From Halomonas sp. KAO (GTDB lineage: Bacteria > Pseudomonadota > Gammaproteobacteria > Pseudomonadales > Halomonadaceae), in NCBI RefSeq assembly GCF_015595025.1, contig NZ_JADNRL010000026.1:373334-437333 (forward strand): a stretch of DNA of 64,000 nucleotides, given 5' to 3'. Shown here one piece after another: positions 24,468 through 32,829 of this stretch. Position 1 is the stretch's first letter. Each line of letters opens with the position of its first letter. The translations under genes were made by a program, and so were the position numbers. The notes beneath the pieces were generated by a model. That model did no database searches, had not been told where the DNA came from, and saw only the letters and a program-made list of their open reading frames with translations.

Positions 24468-24884
24468 AGCCACTCACACCTAGATACGCATAACAGCTAT
24501 ACGCATAGCAGCGCCGCCCCGGCCAGGGCGGCGGCGCTGTTATGCTGTTCAAGCGCTGTGTTATAGAAGGGATCGTAGTAATGGGAGTTGTACCAGCAGT
24601 GTCGCCAGCAGCAGGCCAACGACGGAGCGGATTCCTGAGCGTCGTGCGTGATGGAAAATAGGCATGCTGGCATCTCAAAAGATAGTAATTGATTACTACC
24701 TTCGGCGGTCACCTGGCGACTCTGCCAGGCCTCGTTGTCACATCTCTGACCACGATCAATTTATGCGGGAAAGTCACTGAATATCATGAACCATGCCTTT
24801 CTCAATCACTCTAACTTATTGTAATAAAATGGATAACATGGGAAAACAGGGCTAGATTCAGGCACGACTCGTCGGAGAATCAGG
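24468..24884. other. Intergenic region hmp to PLP enzyme (417 bp)
   Basis: The left end holds a strong hairpin (24503-24545). A 34-codon open frame on the minus strand (24561-24665) would encode a basic N-terminus plus a hydrophobic stretch, but coding is unproven. The last 120 bp are AT-rich and probably hold the promoter of the next gene; no clear operator was found. Confidence 0.5.
24503..24545 (+). terminator. Terminator hairpin after hmp
   Basis: GCATAGCAGCGCCGCC and GGCGGCGCTGTTATGC pair over 16 positions with one mismatch. No long T-run follows, so it is a strong hairpin rather than a textbook intrinsic terminator. Confidence 0.55.
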
Positions 24885-26081
24885 ATGCCACAGACTCGCT
24901 CGTCCCACCTCGGGCCCGCCACCCGGGCCATCCATGGCCAGCAGCAGCGTGATGCCTTCGGCAGCCCGCATATGCCGATCTACGACACCACCACCTTCGC
25001 CTATCCGGACACCGCCGCGCTGCTGGAGGTGACCGAAGGCCGCCGCCGCGGCTCCCTCTACTCCCGCTATGGCCTCAACCCCACTCTCTTTGCCCTGGAG
25101 GAGACACTGGCCGCGCTGGAGGGAGCCGAGGCGGCATGGGCCTTCTCATCCGGCATGGCCGCCATCAGCACCCTGTTCCTGAGTCATGGTCGGCGCGGCA
25201 TCGTCTGCCTGGGCGAGGTGTATGGCGGTACCCTGGGCCTGCTCGAGCAGCAGCTTCCCGAACTGGGCATCGAGACGCACTTCATGCCGGAAGGGCATGA
25301 CCCCGATACGCTGGAGCGTCTGCTGGCGTCGGGTGCGGGGCTGGTCTACCTGGAAACACCGACCAATCCGACGCTGCAGCTGATCGATATCGCGGCGGTG
25401 GCCGAGCAGGCCCACCGCCACGGCGCCCTGGTGGCGGTGGATGCCACCTTCGCTACCCCCATCAATCAGCAGTCGCTGGCGCTGGGGGCCGATATCGTGG
25501 TACACAGCGCCACCAAGTACCTGGGCGGGCACAGCGACCTGACCGCCGGTGCCGTCATGGGGCCGGCCAGGCTGCTCGAGCCGATGTGGCGATGGCGTCA
25601 GAACCTGGGCAGCGCCCTTTCCCCCCAGATAGCCTCGCTGCTGTCGAGAAGCCTGCGTACCCTGCCGCTGCGCATGCAGCGCCATGAGGCTTCCGCCCAG
25701 GCCATCGCCGAGGCACTGCTGGATCATCCCGCCATCGACCGGGTGCTCTATCCCGGCCTGCCCTCACACCCCGGGCATTCGTTGGCAAGGCGTCAGATGC
25801 GTGGCTTCGGTGGCATGCTCACCCTGGAGATTGCCGGCGGGCGCGCTGCCGCCACCGCCGTGGCCGACCGGCTGGCACTCTTCGCCCTGGCCCCAAGCCT
25901 CGGGGGTGCCGAGAGCCTGGTGACCCAGCCCTGCACCACCTCCCATGCGGATCTCTCGGCCGAGGAGCGCACACGACGCGGCATCAGCGACGGCATGCTG
26001 CGCCTCTCTGTCGGCCTGGAGGATGTCGAGGACCTGCTTGCCGACCTGCACCAGGCGCTGGGCCCGGAGCCGGGGAACTGA
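24885..26081 (+). CDS. Trans-sulfuration family PLP enzyme (Cys/Met metabolism)
   Basis: 398-residue member of the cystathionine gamma-synthase / methionine gamma-lyase / O-acetylhomoserine sulfhydrylase family. The PLP lysine is K211 in SATKYLGGHSD, with YSRYGLNPT (59-67), FSSGMAAIST and the ETPTNPTL loop at 157-164. The reaction within the family cannot be fixed from these motifs. Its stop overlaps the ATG of a truncated transporter fragment, so it was once the first gene of a two-gene operon. Confidence 0.92.
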   Translation: MPQTRSSHLGPATRAIHGQQQRDAFGSPHMPIYDTTTFAYPDTAALLEVTEGRRRGSLYSRYGLNPTLFALEETLAALEGAEAAWAFSSGMAAISTLFLSHGRRGIVCLGEVYGGTLGLLEQQLPELGIETHFMPEGHDPDTLERLLASGAGLVYLETPTNPTLQLIDIAAVAEQAHRHGALVAVDATFATPINQQSLALGADIVVHSATKYLGGHSDLTAGAVMGPARLLEPMWRWRQNLGSALSPQIASLLSRSLRTLPLRMQRHEASAQAIAEALLDHPAIDRVLYPGLPSHPGHSLARRQMRGFGGMLTLEIAGGRAAATAVADRLALFALAPSLGGAESLVTQPCTTSHADLSAEERTRRGISDGMLRLSVGLEDVEDLLADLHQALGPEPGN

Positions 26082-26233
26082 TGCCGGCCCTGCTCAGGCG
26101 CAGTGCCATGCGGCTCGATCGCGCCGCGGCCGGGCTCTTTCCGGGATACTTCGCCATCACGATGGCGACTGGCGACACCCTGCATCGGACGCCCGTCATT
26201 CCATCCTGCCCACTTGTCGATACAGAAGCGTGA
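26081..26233 (+). pseudogene. Truncated TDT/TehA-type (SLAC1 family) transporter remnant
   Basis: The frame starts with an ATGA-type overlap with the preceding gene and reads GLFPGYFAITMATG at about residues 18-31, the start of helix 1 in tellurite-resistance/dicarboxylate TDT transporters. Homology-like sequence stops at about 26173, after which 19 unrelated residues run into a stop inside the 3' end of the convergent LysR gene. About 300 residues are missing, so it is a 5' remnant. It is too short to confirm the exact subfamily. Confidence 0.6.
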
Positions 26234-27035
26234 GAGCGTCATCGAGTCCCGCCGGCCTGCGCTCGCGCGGATGGAGCAGATAGACGGGATAGGAGAACTC
26301 CGGCATGCCAGGGACTCGCTCGAGTACTCCCTGGTCGAGGTAGGATTGAACGACGCCTAGCCGAAAGTAGCCCATCCCCGAATGGCTGAGGAGATAGTGC
26401 AGGGCCAGCGGCCCCAGGTTCACCTCGATTACCGGGCTGGCAAACTGGGGCAGCGCCGCATCATGCTCACGGCGGAAAAGCTCTCCCCAATCCACATAAA
26501 GATAGGGGCTGGTGGCATCGGCTCCCGGCGTGCGCACCATCACCAGCCTTTCCTCTTGCAGGAGCTCGACCTGCATGCTGGGCCAGTAGTCCACCTGATG
26601 CACCAGGGCCGCATCCAGCATGCCCTGGGTCAACTTCTCCTGAAGCTCGTGACGGGCACCGACCTCGATGCGTACCGCCAGTTGAGGCTGTGACTCCCGG
26701 AGGGCATTCAGCCAACCTGTCAGCAGAGGGTCCCACAGGCTGGTCTCCCCTCCCAGCGAGAGCATTCGCTGGATGCCCTGAGGTAACGGCAGCTCGCGTT
26801 GTGCGGCCTCCCACACCTGCACCAGCCGTGCGGCATGCTCGGCAAAGCGTTCGCCGTCGGCAGTCATCGCCACCCCACCACGATTGCGCTCCAGTAACCG
26901 GCAACCGAGACGCTCTTCCAGCTTGCGCATCCGCATGGTGACCGTGGTCTGCGTGACATGCTGTGACTCCGCCGCCCCACTGAAGCTGCCGTAGCGCAGA
27001 ATCTCCAGGAATGTCCTGGCCAGTTCGATATCCAT
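26196..27035 (-). CDS. LysR-family transcriptional regulator
   Basis: 279 residues. N-terminal helix-turn-helix: LARTFLEILRYGSFSGAAESQHVTQTTVTMRMRKLEERLG (about 5-44), then a LysR substrate domain. Effector and targets are unknown. It is divergent from the cbb3 oxidase genes; the AT-rich gap contains TTGATATCAA (27058-27067), a palindrome with the T-N-A style of LysR sites. Its 3' end overlaps the transporter remnant, which suggests a deletion joined these two genes. Confidence 0.93.
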   Translation of the reverse strand: MDIELARTFLEILRYGSFSGAAESQHVTQTTVTMRMRKLEERLGCRLLERNRGGVAMTADGERFAEHAARLVQVWEAAQRELPLPQGIQRMLSLGGETSLWDPLLTGWLNALRESQPQLAVRIEVGARHELQEKLTQGMLDAALVHQVDYWPSMQVELLQEERLVMVRTPGADATSPYLYVDWGELFRREHDAALPQFASPVIEVNLGPLALHYLLSHSGMGYFRLGVVQSYLDQGVLERVPGMPEFSYPVYLLHPRERRPAGLDDALTLLYRQVGRME

Positions 27036-27057
27036 CCGCCCTCATGAATCAACATTA

Positions 27058-27067
27058 TTGATATCAA
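27058..27067. promoter_or_regulatory. Candidate LysR-site palindrome in the LysR/cbb3 gap
   Basis: TTGATATCAA is a perfect 10-bp palindrome 23 bp upstream of the LysR ATG within AT-rich DNA. Further ATCAAT repeats follow to 27112. No FNR consensus was found here. Confidence 0.35.
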
Positions 27068-27211
27068 ATCGCCAATATATTCATTATACATCAATATATC
27101 ATCAATTTAGATTGGGCGTTAATCACACCGTTCTACCTAACTTCCGACAAAGCATTCCCTGTCCGGCCAACCTGCAACGACGGCGCAGGCAGACAGTATC
27201 GAAGGCACTCC

Positions 27212-28852
27212 ATGACCCCCACCATTGCTATCCTGCTTATCATCACATTCGTGGTATCGGCAGTGGGCCTGCTGCTGTTGATCTGGTCCATCGCCACCAA
27301 CCAGTTCAGTCACGGCCGACTCGCCGCCAGAACCATCTTTCTCGAGGGCGAGGAGGGGTACAGCGAGGACCCGGCCCGCGCCGTGACCCCCGAAACGACC
27401 GACGACAACGTCAGCGCCGACGAACTGAGAGCGCGGGGAGAGGCGGACCTCTCTTCCCGCCGCGCGACGATGGCCTGGCTCGGCTCGGCGGTGCTGTGGT
27501 TGCTGGTTGGCTCCGGCTACGGCCTGCTGACCTCCGCCAAGTTCCACTGGCCCGAGCTGCTGGCCGACAGCGAATGGCTCACCTTCGGCCGGGTTCGCCC
27601 CATGCACCTCAATGCCGTTGCCTACGGCTGGGCCTCCATGGCCGGCGTCGGGGTCGCGATCTTTTTGATTCCGCGACTGTTCAAGACGGCACTGGTGGGC
27701 GGCAGATACGCCTTGTCGGGGGCCGGCCTCTGGAACCTCGGCATGATTCTGGGCCTGGTGGCGATCAACCTGGGGCTTTCCGACGGAGAGGAGTGGCTGG
27801 AATTCCCCTGGCAGGTCGACATCCTGTTCGTGATCGGCGGCGGCCTGTGTGCCATTCCTCTGGTGCTGACGGCCGCCAATCGGCGTGTCTCGCACCTCTA
27901 TGTCACCAGCTGGTACCTGCTGGCCGCCCTGGTATGGTTTCCCATCCTCTTCCTGCTGGCCAACCTGCCCGGCCTCTTCCCCGGCGCCTCCGGTGCCACC
28001 GTCAACTGGTGGTTCGCCCATAACGTGCTGGGGCTCTGGGTGACTCCCATCGGGGTCGGCATCGCCTACTACATGATTCCCAAGATCCTGGGCCGGCCGA
28101 TCATCTCCTATCAGCTGTCGCTGATCGGCTTCTGGTCGCTGGCGCTGTTCTACAGCCAGGTGGGCATCCATCACCTGGTGGGCGGGCCGGTGCCGACCTG
28201 GCTGGTCACGCTCTCCATCGTGCACAGCGTGATGATGTCGATACCGGTGATCACCGTCGCCATCAATCACCATGGCACCATGTGGGGCCACTTCGGCATG
28301 CTGCGGCGCTCGCCCACCCTGCGCTTCGTCTGGATCGGGGCGCTGATGTACACCGTGTCGTCGCTGCAGGGCTCCATGGAGGCGCTACGTAGCGTCAATG
28401 TCATCACCCACTTCACCCACTACACCGTGGGTCACGCCCACCTGGGGATGTACGCCTTCCTCAGCATGATCCTGTTCGGCGCCATCTACTTCATCATGCC
28501 GCGCCTGCTGAACTGGGAGTGGCCCTGGCGGCCCCTCATCACCCTGCACTTCTGGCTGGTCTCGATCGGCATCCTGATCTACGTCGTGGCGCTCTCCGTA
28601 GGCGGCTGGCTACAGGGCCTGTCCCTGCTCGACGCCGACACGCCATTCATGGAGATCGTGCGCCTCACCCTGCCCTACCTGGAGGCGCGCACCCTGGGCG
28701 GCGCCATGATGGCCCTGGGTCATCTGATATTCGCCGTGCACTTCGTGGCCATGCTGACCCGTCGCGGCAAGGACCGGCGCCAGCCGACGCTGTTCCGCGC
28801 CGGTGAGCGCCAGCACAAGCACAAGCACAGCAGCGTGGAGGCCCAGCAATGA
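27212..28852 (+). CDS. ccoN: cbb3-type cytochrome c oxidase subunit I, with CcoS-like N-terminus
   Basis: Catalytic heme-copper subunit, 546 residues. Residues 1-55 (one helix, then IWSIATNQFSHGRLAARTIF and an acidic stretch) look like the assembly protein CcoS, followed by a linker and a CcoN core. The core has VRPMHLNAVAYGWAS for low-spin heme, WWFAHNVLGLWVTPIGVG with the CuB histidine, FYSQVGIHHLVGG with tyrosine and paired histidines and HFTHYTVGHAHLG for the heme ligands. Reduces oxygen at high affinity. Overlaps ccoO by four bases. Confidence 0.9.
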   Translation: MTPTIAILLIITFVVSAVGLLLLIWSIATNQFSHGRLAARTIFLEGEEGYSEDPARAVTPETTDDNVSADELRARGEADLSSRRATMAWLGSAVLWLLVGSGYGLLTSAKFHWPELLADSEWLTFGRVRPMHLNAVAYGWASMAGVGVAIFLIPRLFKTALVGGRYALSGAGLWNLGMILGLVAINLGLSDGEEWLEFPWQVDILFVIGGGLCAIPLVLTAANRRVSHLYVTSWYLLAALVWFPILFLLANLPGLFPGASGATVNWWFAHNVLGLWVTPIGVGIAYYMIPKILGRPIISYQLSLIGFWSLALFYSQVGIHHLVGGPVPTWLVTLSIVHSVMMSIPVITVAINHHGTMWGHFGMLRRSPTLRFVWIGALMYTVSSLQGSMEALRSVNVITHFTHYTVGHAHLGMYAFLSMILFGAIYFIMPRLLNWEWPWRPLITLHFWLVSIGILIYVVALSVGGWLQGLSLLDADTPFMEIVRLTLPYLEARTLGGAMMALGHLIFAVHFVAMLTRRGKDRRQPTLFRAGERQHKHKHSSVEAQQ

Positions 28853-29469
28853 AGCGTGCCTTAGCGATCATGGTCGGGGCGGCACTCATCCTGCTGCTGG
28901 CCATGCTCACCCTGGTGGCCATGCCCTATGTGCAGCTCTCTTCCGAGGCCGTCCCAGAACAGCTCGAGCCCTACACCACCGCACAGCAGCGCGGCCGGGA
29001 GCTCTACATTGCCAACGGCTGCGTCTACTGCCACAGCCAGCAGCCCCGCGACCCCGGCTTCTCCAGCGCCGACGGCGAGCGCGGCTGGGGACGGCCCTCG
29101 GTGCCCGGCGACTACACCTTCGACCAGCCCCACCTGATGGGCACCATGCGCACCGGACCCGACCTGTTCAATATCGGGGCGCGCCAGCCCAGCGTGGACT
29201 GGCACCTGCTGCACCTCTACAACCCGCGCGCGGTGGTCGAAGGCAGCATCATGCCCGCCTATCGCTTCCTGTTCCGCGTGGTCGATACGCCCGCGGAGGG
29301 CGATCGCGTGGTCAAGATTCCCGAACCCTACGGTCCCGAGTCGGGCACCGTGGTGGCGACCCGCGAGGCGCTGGAGCTGACCTCCTACCTGCTGTCACTC
29401 GACCGCACCTACCCCGCCTCGACTCTGCCCCAGGCGGAGACGGCGCAGGCGCAAGGAGAAGGCCAATGA
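28849..29469 (+). CDS. ccoO: cbb3 oxidase monoheme subunit CcoO (FixO)
   Basis: 206 residues: an N-terminal anchor (about 5-27), then a c-type heme domain with CVYCH (C58, C61, H62) and the FixO-specific sequences SQQPRDPGFSSADGERGWGR and DQPHLMGTMRTGPDL. Transfers electrons to the heme-copper centre in the periplasm. It follows ccoN and overlaps the next cytochrome gene by four bases. Confidence 0.93.
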   Translation: MKRALAIMVGAALILLLAMLTLVAMPYVQLSSEAVPEQLEPYTTAQQRGRELYIANGCVYCHSQQPRDPGFSSADGERGWGRPSVPGDYTFDQPHLMGTMRTGPDLFNIGARQPSVDWHLLHLYNPRAVVEGSIMPAYRFLFRVVDTPAEGDRVVKIPEPYGPESGTVVATREALELTSYLLSLDRTYPASTLPQAETAQAQGEGQ

Positions 29470-30050
29470 GTTCCCGCGATACCCGGCGCGCCCAGCGGCG
29501 CGAAAACCCCGAGCCCAGCGAGGGGCAGCGGCCGGTACCGCGCCTGGTGATAATCTGGATCGGCATACTGCTGGTGTGGGGCGTCGGCTACTACGCCTGG
29601 AACATCGGTGCCCCGCTGACGGGCGGTGACAGCCGCACCGCCGTGGTGCAGGAGCCAGCCAGTAGTGGTGTGAACGGCGAGAAGCTCTTCGCCACCCACT
29701 GTGCCGCCTGCCATCAACCAACCGGCCAGGGCGTGGCCGGCACCTTTCCCCCGCTGGTCGGCAGCCGCTGGCTGCTGAATGATCCCGCCCTGCCGGTCGC
29801 GATCGTCAACGATGGCCTGAGCGGACCGATCACGGTGGACGGCGAGGAGTACCAGGGCAACATGCCGGCCTTCGGCGACAAGCTCTCCGCCGAGGAGCTG
29901 GCCACGGTGCTGAGCTATGTCCGCGGCGCCTGGGACAACGACGCCGCGGCGATCGAACCGGCGCTGGTGAAGGAGCACCGGGAGCGCTACGGCGATCACG
30001 ACGCCTGGAGCGTGGAGGCACTCGGCGATAGCTTCACTCTTCCAGAGTGA
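29466..30050 (+). CDS. Membrane-anchored monoheme cytochrome c (CcoP-like third subunit)
   Basis: 194 residues with a transmembrane helix at about 27-45 and a single heme motif CAACH (C79, C82, H83); the distal ligand is probably Met133 in GNMPAFGDKLS. Canonical CcoP has two hemes, so this is a reduced type of third subunit. ATG 29466 overlaps the ccoO stop (ATGA); the longer open frame upstream is non-coding. Its stop overlaps the GTG start of the eroded P-ATPase. Confidence 0.9.
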   Translation: MSSRDTRRAQRRENPEPSEGQRPVPRLVIIWIGILLVWGVGYYAWNIGAPLTGGDSRTAVVQEPASSGVNGEKLFATHCAACHQPTGQGVAGTFPPLVGSRWLLNDPALPVAIVNDGLSGPITVDGEEYQGNMPAFGDKLSAEELATVLSYVRGAWDNDAAAIEPALVKEHRERYGDHDAWSVEALGDSFTLPE

Positions 30051-30585
30051 ACGTCACCATCACCAATGCCGCCGGCGGGGCTCACGCGGCGGCGCCCACC
30101 GAAGTCGAGCGGGTACTGGCGGTCGAGGGCATGCACTGCGCCGGCTGCGCCGCCGCGGTCGAGGCGCGCGCCGGCTCGACGCCATCGCGCGTTCGGTGCG
30201 CGCCCTGCTCAGTCGCAAGAGCGCCATGCAGCACCTCGCCGACCGTCTTGCCCGATGGTTGCTGCCGCTGATATTCGCGGCCGCGACCCTGGCCGTAGGG
30301 CTGGGCATCCCGCCGGGGCGCGTGCTGGCGGGCCACTCACCCGAGCAGAAGTCAGACTTCGTCACAGCGCTGGAGCGCCGTTCGGGCGTCGCCTTTATCG
30401 GTGACGGCGTCAACGACGGGCTGGCGCTGGCCGGCGCTCGCCTGAGCATCGCCGTGGGGGCGGCCACCACGACGGCCAGCCAGGCCGCCGCGGTGACGCT
30501 GCCAGATGGCCTGACGCGCATTCCCGATACCCTGCGCCTGGGGTACCCGCCCTGCGACGCCAGACCCGACTACGCCTCCTTATGA
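30047..30585 (+). pseudogene. Internally deleted CcoI/CopA-type copper P-ATPase
   Basis: The GTG start overlaps the upstream stop, as expected for ccoI. An HMA metal-binding motif GMHCAGC is seen, then the frame shifts and continues with RSVRALLSRKSAMQHLADR, the segment that precedes the A-domain helices, and then, after another gap, with a P-domain end containing VAFIGDGVNDGLALAGARLS. The CPC membrane motif, the A-domain TGE and the DKTGT phosphorylation site are all missing. Only about 540 of an expected 2.3 kb remain. It cannot encode a working pump, so copper supply to the oxidase must come from elsewhere. Confidence 0.85.
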
Positions 30586-30595
30586 CCCGAGTCAA
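30582..30595. promoter_or_regulatory. FNR/DNR-type box upstream of ubiU
   Basis: ATGAC-CCGA-GTCAA, i.e. TTGAC-N4-GTCAT on the other strand, matches nine of ten positions of the norC box. Centre 30588.5 predicts a start site near 30630 with TAGCAT (30619-30624) as -10, 24 bp before the ubiU ATG. ubiUV is FNR-controlled in E. coli. Confidence 0.6.
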
Positions 30596-30653
30596 AAGGC
30601 CGCGCGGGATAGTCGACTAGCATGGTCGGAGTTCCCACCACAGGAGGCTCACC

Positions 30654-31649
30654 ATGGAGCTCGTCTGCCCCGCCGGCAACCTGCCCGCCCTCAAGCGCGC
30701 CGTGGATGAAGGGGCCGATGCCGTCTATTTCGGCTTTCAGAACACCACCAACGCCCGCCAGTTCGCCGGCCTCAACTTCACCGACAAGCGTGCCAGGGAG
30801 GGCATCGACTACGCCCACGCTCGCGGCAAGCGGGTCTTCTGCGCCATCAATACCTACCCGCAGCCGGACGGCTGGGCGATGTGGACCCGCGCCGTGGACC
30901 AGGCCGCGGATCTCGGCGTCGACGCCCTGATCATGGCCGACATGGGGCTGCTCGACTATGCCGCCCGCCGCCACCCGGATCTCGCCCGGCACCTCTCGGT
31001 GCAGGGCTCGGCGACCAGCCATGAGGCGCTGCGCTTCTACCACGACCAGTTCGGCATCAAGCGCGCCGTGCTGCCGCGGGTGCTCTCCATGACCCAGGTA
31101 CGCGACCTGGCGAAGCAGAGTCCGGTGGAGCTTGAGGTATTCGCCTTCGGCAGCCTGTGCATCATGGCCGAGGGGCGCTGCTATCTCTCCTCCTACCTGA
31201 CCGGCGAGTCCCCCAACACCCGCGGCGTCTGCTCCCCGGCGGCCCATGTGCGCTGGGAGGAGACCCCGGAGGGCCTCGAGTCGCGCCTGAACGGCGTGCT
31301 GATCGACCGCTACGGCGAGGGCGAGAACGCCGGCTACCCCACCCTGTGCAAGGGGCGCTTCGAGGTAGAGGGCGAGACCTATCACGCCATCGAGGAACCC
31401 ACCAGCCTCAACACCCTGGAGCTGCTGCCGGAGCTTGCGGAGCTCGGGATCGCCGCGGTGAAGATCGAGGGGCGCCAGCGCAGCCCGGCCTATGTCTCGA
31501 AGGTGGCCGGCATCTGGCGTCAGGCCCTGGACCGCCTGGCACGAGCCCCGGGACGCTTCCACACCGAGCCCGCCTGGATGACCGGTCTGGGCGAGGTCTC
31601 CGAAGGCAGCACGACCACCCTGGGCGCCTACGAGCGCCGCTGGAAATAG
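30654..31649 (+). CDS. ubiU: UbiU, O2-independent ubiquinone hydroxylation (U32 family)
   Basis: 331-residue member of the U32 peptidase-like family. Cys169, Cys176, Cys193 and Cys232 correspond in number and spacing to the 4Fe-4S ligands of E. coli UbiU (contexts FAFGSLCIMAEGRCY, RGVCSP, PTLCKG). With UbiV and UbiT it performs hydroxylations of the ubiquinone ring when oxygen is absent. It has a good ribosome-binding site (AGGAGG) and ubiV follows after 9 bp. Confidence 0.96.
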   Translation: MELVCPAGNLPALKRAVDEGADAVYFGFQNTTNARQFAGLNFTDKRAREGIDYAHARGKRVFCAINTYPQPDGWAMWTRAVDQAADLGVDALIMADMGLLDYAARRHPDLARHLSVQGSATSHEALRFYHDQFGIKRAVLPRVLSMTQVRDLAKQSPVELEVFAFGSLCIMAEGRCYLSSYLTGESPNTRGVCSPAAHVRWEETPEGLESRLNGVLIDRYGEGENAGYPTLCKGRFEVEGETYHAIEEPTSLNTLELLPELAELGIAAVKIEGRQRSPAYVSKVAGIWRQALDRLARAPGRFHTEPAWMTGLGEVSEGSTTTLGAYERRWK

Positions 31650-31658
31650 GAGAGTCCC

Positions 31659-32582
31659 ATGCCCGCTACCCCCACGCTTCAGCTGTCGCTCGGCCCGGTG
31701 CTCTTCTACTGGACCCGCGAGCACTATGGCGACTTCTATCGCGAGGCCGCCGACTGGCCGGTGGAGATCGTTCATCTCGGTGAGTCGGTCTGCTCGCGGC
31801 GGCGCGACATGAAGCTCGATGACTGGCTGGGAATAGGCCGCGAACTCGCCCAGAGCGGCAAGCAGGTGGTGCTCTCCAGCCAGACCCTGATCGAGTCCGA
31901 GGCCGACCTGCGCGATCTACGCAAGCTGTGCGACAACGGCGAGTTCCTGGTCGAGGCCAATGACCAGAGCGCGCTGCAGCGCCTGTCGGCGGCAAATCGA
32001 CCCTTCGTGGCCGGCGCCGCCCTCAACCTCTACAACCCCGCGACCCTGGCGGTACTCTCCCGCGCCGGCATGCGGCGCTGGCAGGCCCCGGTGGAGATGT
32101 CCCGGGACGACCTGGCCCGGCTGCTCGACGACTGCCGCCAGCAGGGCCTCGACGCCCCCTGTGAGGTGTTCGCCTATGGCCATCTGCCGCTGGCCTGGTC
32201 GTCGCGCTGCTTCACGGCGCGGCGCTACCAGAAGCCCAAGGACCGCTGCCAGTTCGTCTGCCAGAAACACCCCGAGGGGTTGGCACTGCGCACTCAAGAG
32301 GCGTCCCATCAGGTGTTTACCCTCAACGGCATCCAGACCCTCTCCGGAGCCTGCCAGGACCTGCGCCACGAGGTATCGGGCATGGCCGAGATGGGTGTCG
32401 GCGTGGCACGCCTGAGCCCACGCCCGGAGGGCATGGCAGAGGTGGTCATGGCCTTCGATGCAGCGCGCCGGGGTGAACTGCCTGCTCCCGACCCGCTCAG
32501 CCTGGTCGACGCCGAGATCTGCGACGGCTACTGGCACGCCCGCCCCGGCATGGATCACAGCCGGGCCGCCGGTCTCGGGTAG
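31659..32582 (+). CDS. ubiV: UbiV, O2-independent ubiquinone hydroxylation (U32 family)
   Basis: 307 residues. Conserved cluster cysteines are Cys45, Cys184, Cys197 and Cys201 (GESVCSRR, SSRCFTARRY, DRCQFVCQKH). It forms a complex with UbiU. Together with UbiT and UbiK elsewhere in the window it gives the cell quinone for denitrification. A radical-SAM gene fragment follows immediately. Confidence 0.95.
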   Translation: MPATPTLQLSLGPVLFYWTREHYGDFYREAADWPVEIVHLGESVCSRRRDMKLDDWLGIGRELAQSGKQVVLSSQTLIESEADLRDLRKLCDNGEFLVEANDQSALQRLSAANRPFVAGAALNLYNPATLAVLSRAGMRRWQAPVEMSRDDLARLLDDCRQQGLDAPCEVFAYGHLPLAWSSRCFTARRYQKPKDRCQFVCQKHPEGLALRTQEASHQVFTLNGIQTLSGACQDLRHEVSGMAEMGVGVARLSPRPEGMAEVVMAFDAARRGELPAPDPLSLVDAEICDGYWHARPGMDHSRAAGLG

Positions 32583-32745
32583 GCGCCGGGCGGCGGTGGT
32601 CTACCTGCTGGGGTGTCCCCTGCAGTGTGGCTACTGCGAGACGGCAAGCGGCATGGAGCCGGCACGGCGAGCCGCCGCCGAGGCGCTGGAAAGCCTGGCA
32701 CACCGGCTGCGCCGTCATTTCGGGTGGGTCGAGCTACGCGGCTGA
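32583..32745 (+). pseudogene. Fragment of a radical-SAM activase (NrdG-like) after ubiV
   Basis: In the frame directly after the ubiV stop, GRRRAAVVYLLGCPLQCGYC shows the CxxxCxxC 4Fe-4S motif of radical-SAM proteins in the context typical of anaerobic ribonucleotide-reductase activases. Only about 50 residues follow, ending FGWVELRG, which may be the original C-terminus joined by an internal deletion. No ATG or ribosome-binding site is present. The next genes encode an oxygen-independent class II reductase, so loss of a class III system is plausible. Confidence 0.6.
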
Positions 32746-32757
32746 CGCCCCCAAACG

Positions 32758-32793
32758 CACCACCCCGGGTCACTCTCGTGACCCGGGGTGGTG
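32758..32793. terminator. Strong bidirectional hairpin after ubiUV
   Basis: CACCACCCCGGGTCAC pairs perfectly with GTGACCCGGGGTGGTG over 16 bp with a TCTC loop. No T-run on either side; it lies between convergent operons. Confidence 0.65.
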
Positions 32794-32797
32794 GAGG

Positions 32798-32824
32798 GTG
32801 CGAGGCTGGCGGTTAGCCTCGCAC
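32798..32824. terminator. Hairpin at the nrdJb 3' end
   Basis: GTGCGAGGCT and AGCCTCGCAC form a perfect 10-bp stem with a 7-base loop, 5 bp after the nrdJb stop. Confidence 0.6.
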
Positions 32825-32829
32825 TGCTG

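Noticed and set aside
24497-24712. 71-codon minus-strand frame after hmp
   Set aside because: It runs through the terminator hairpin, is Cys/Ser/His-rich without a motif and has no convincing start signal.
28803-29465. Upstream part of the frame that ends as the monoheme cytochrome
   Set aside because: It overlaps ccoO in another frame and is Arg/Ala/Pro-rich; the true start is the ATGA overlap at 29466.
32758-32824. Attachment site or transposon end
   Set aside because: The two perfect hairpins lie between convergent operons, have no direct-repeat flank or integrase nearby, and fit termination better.
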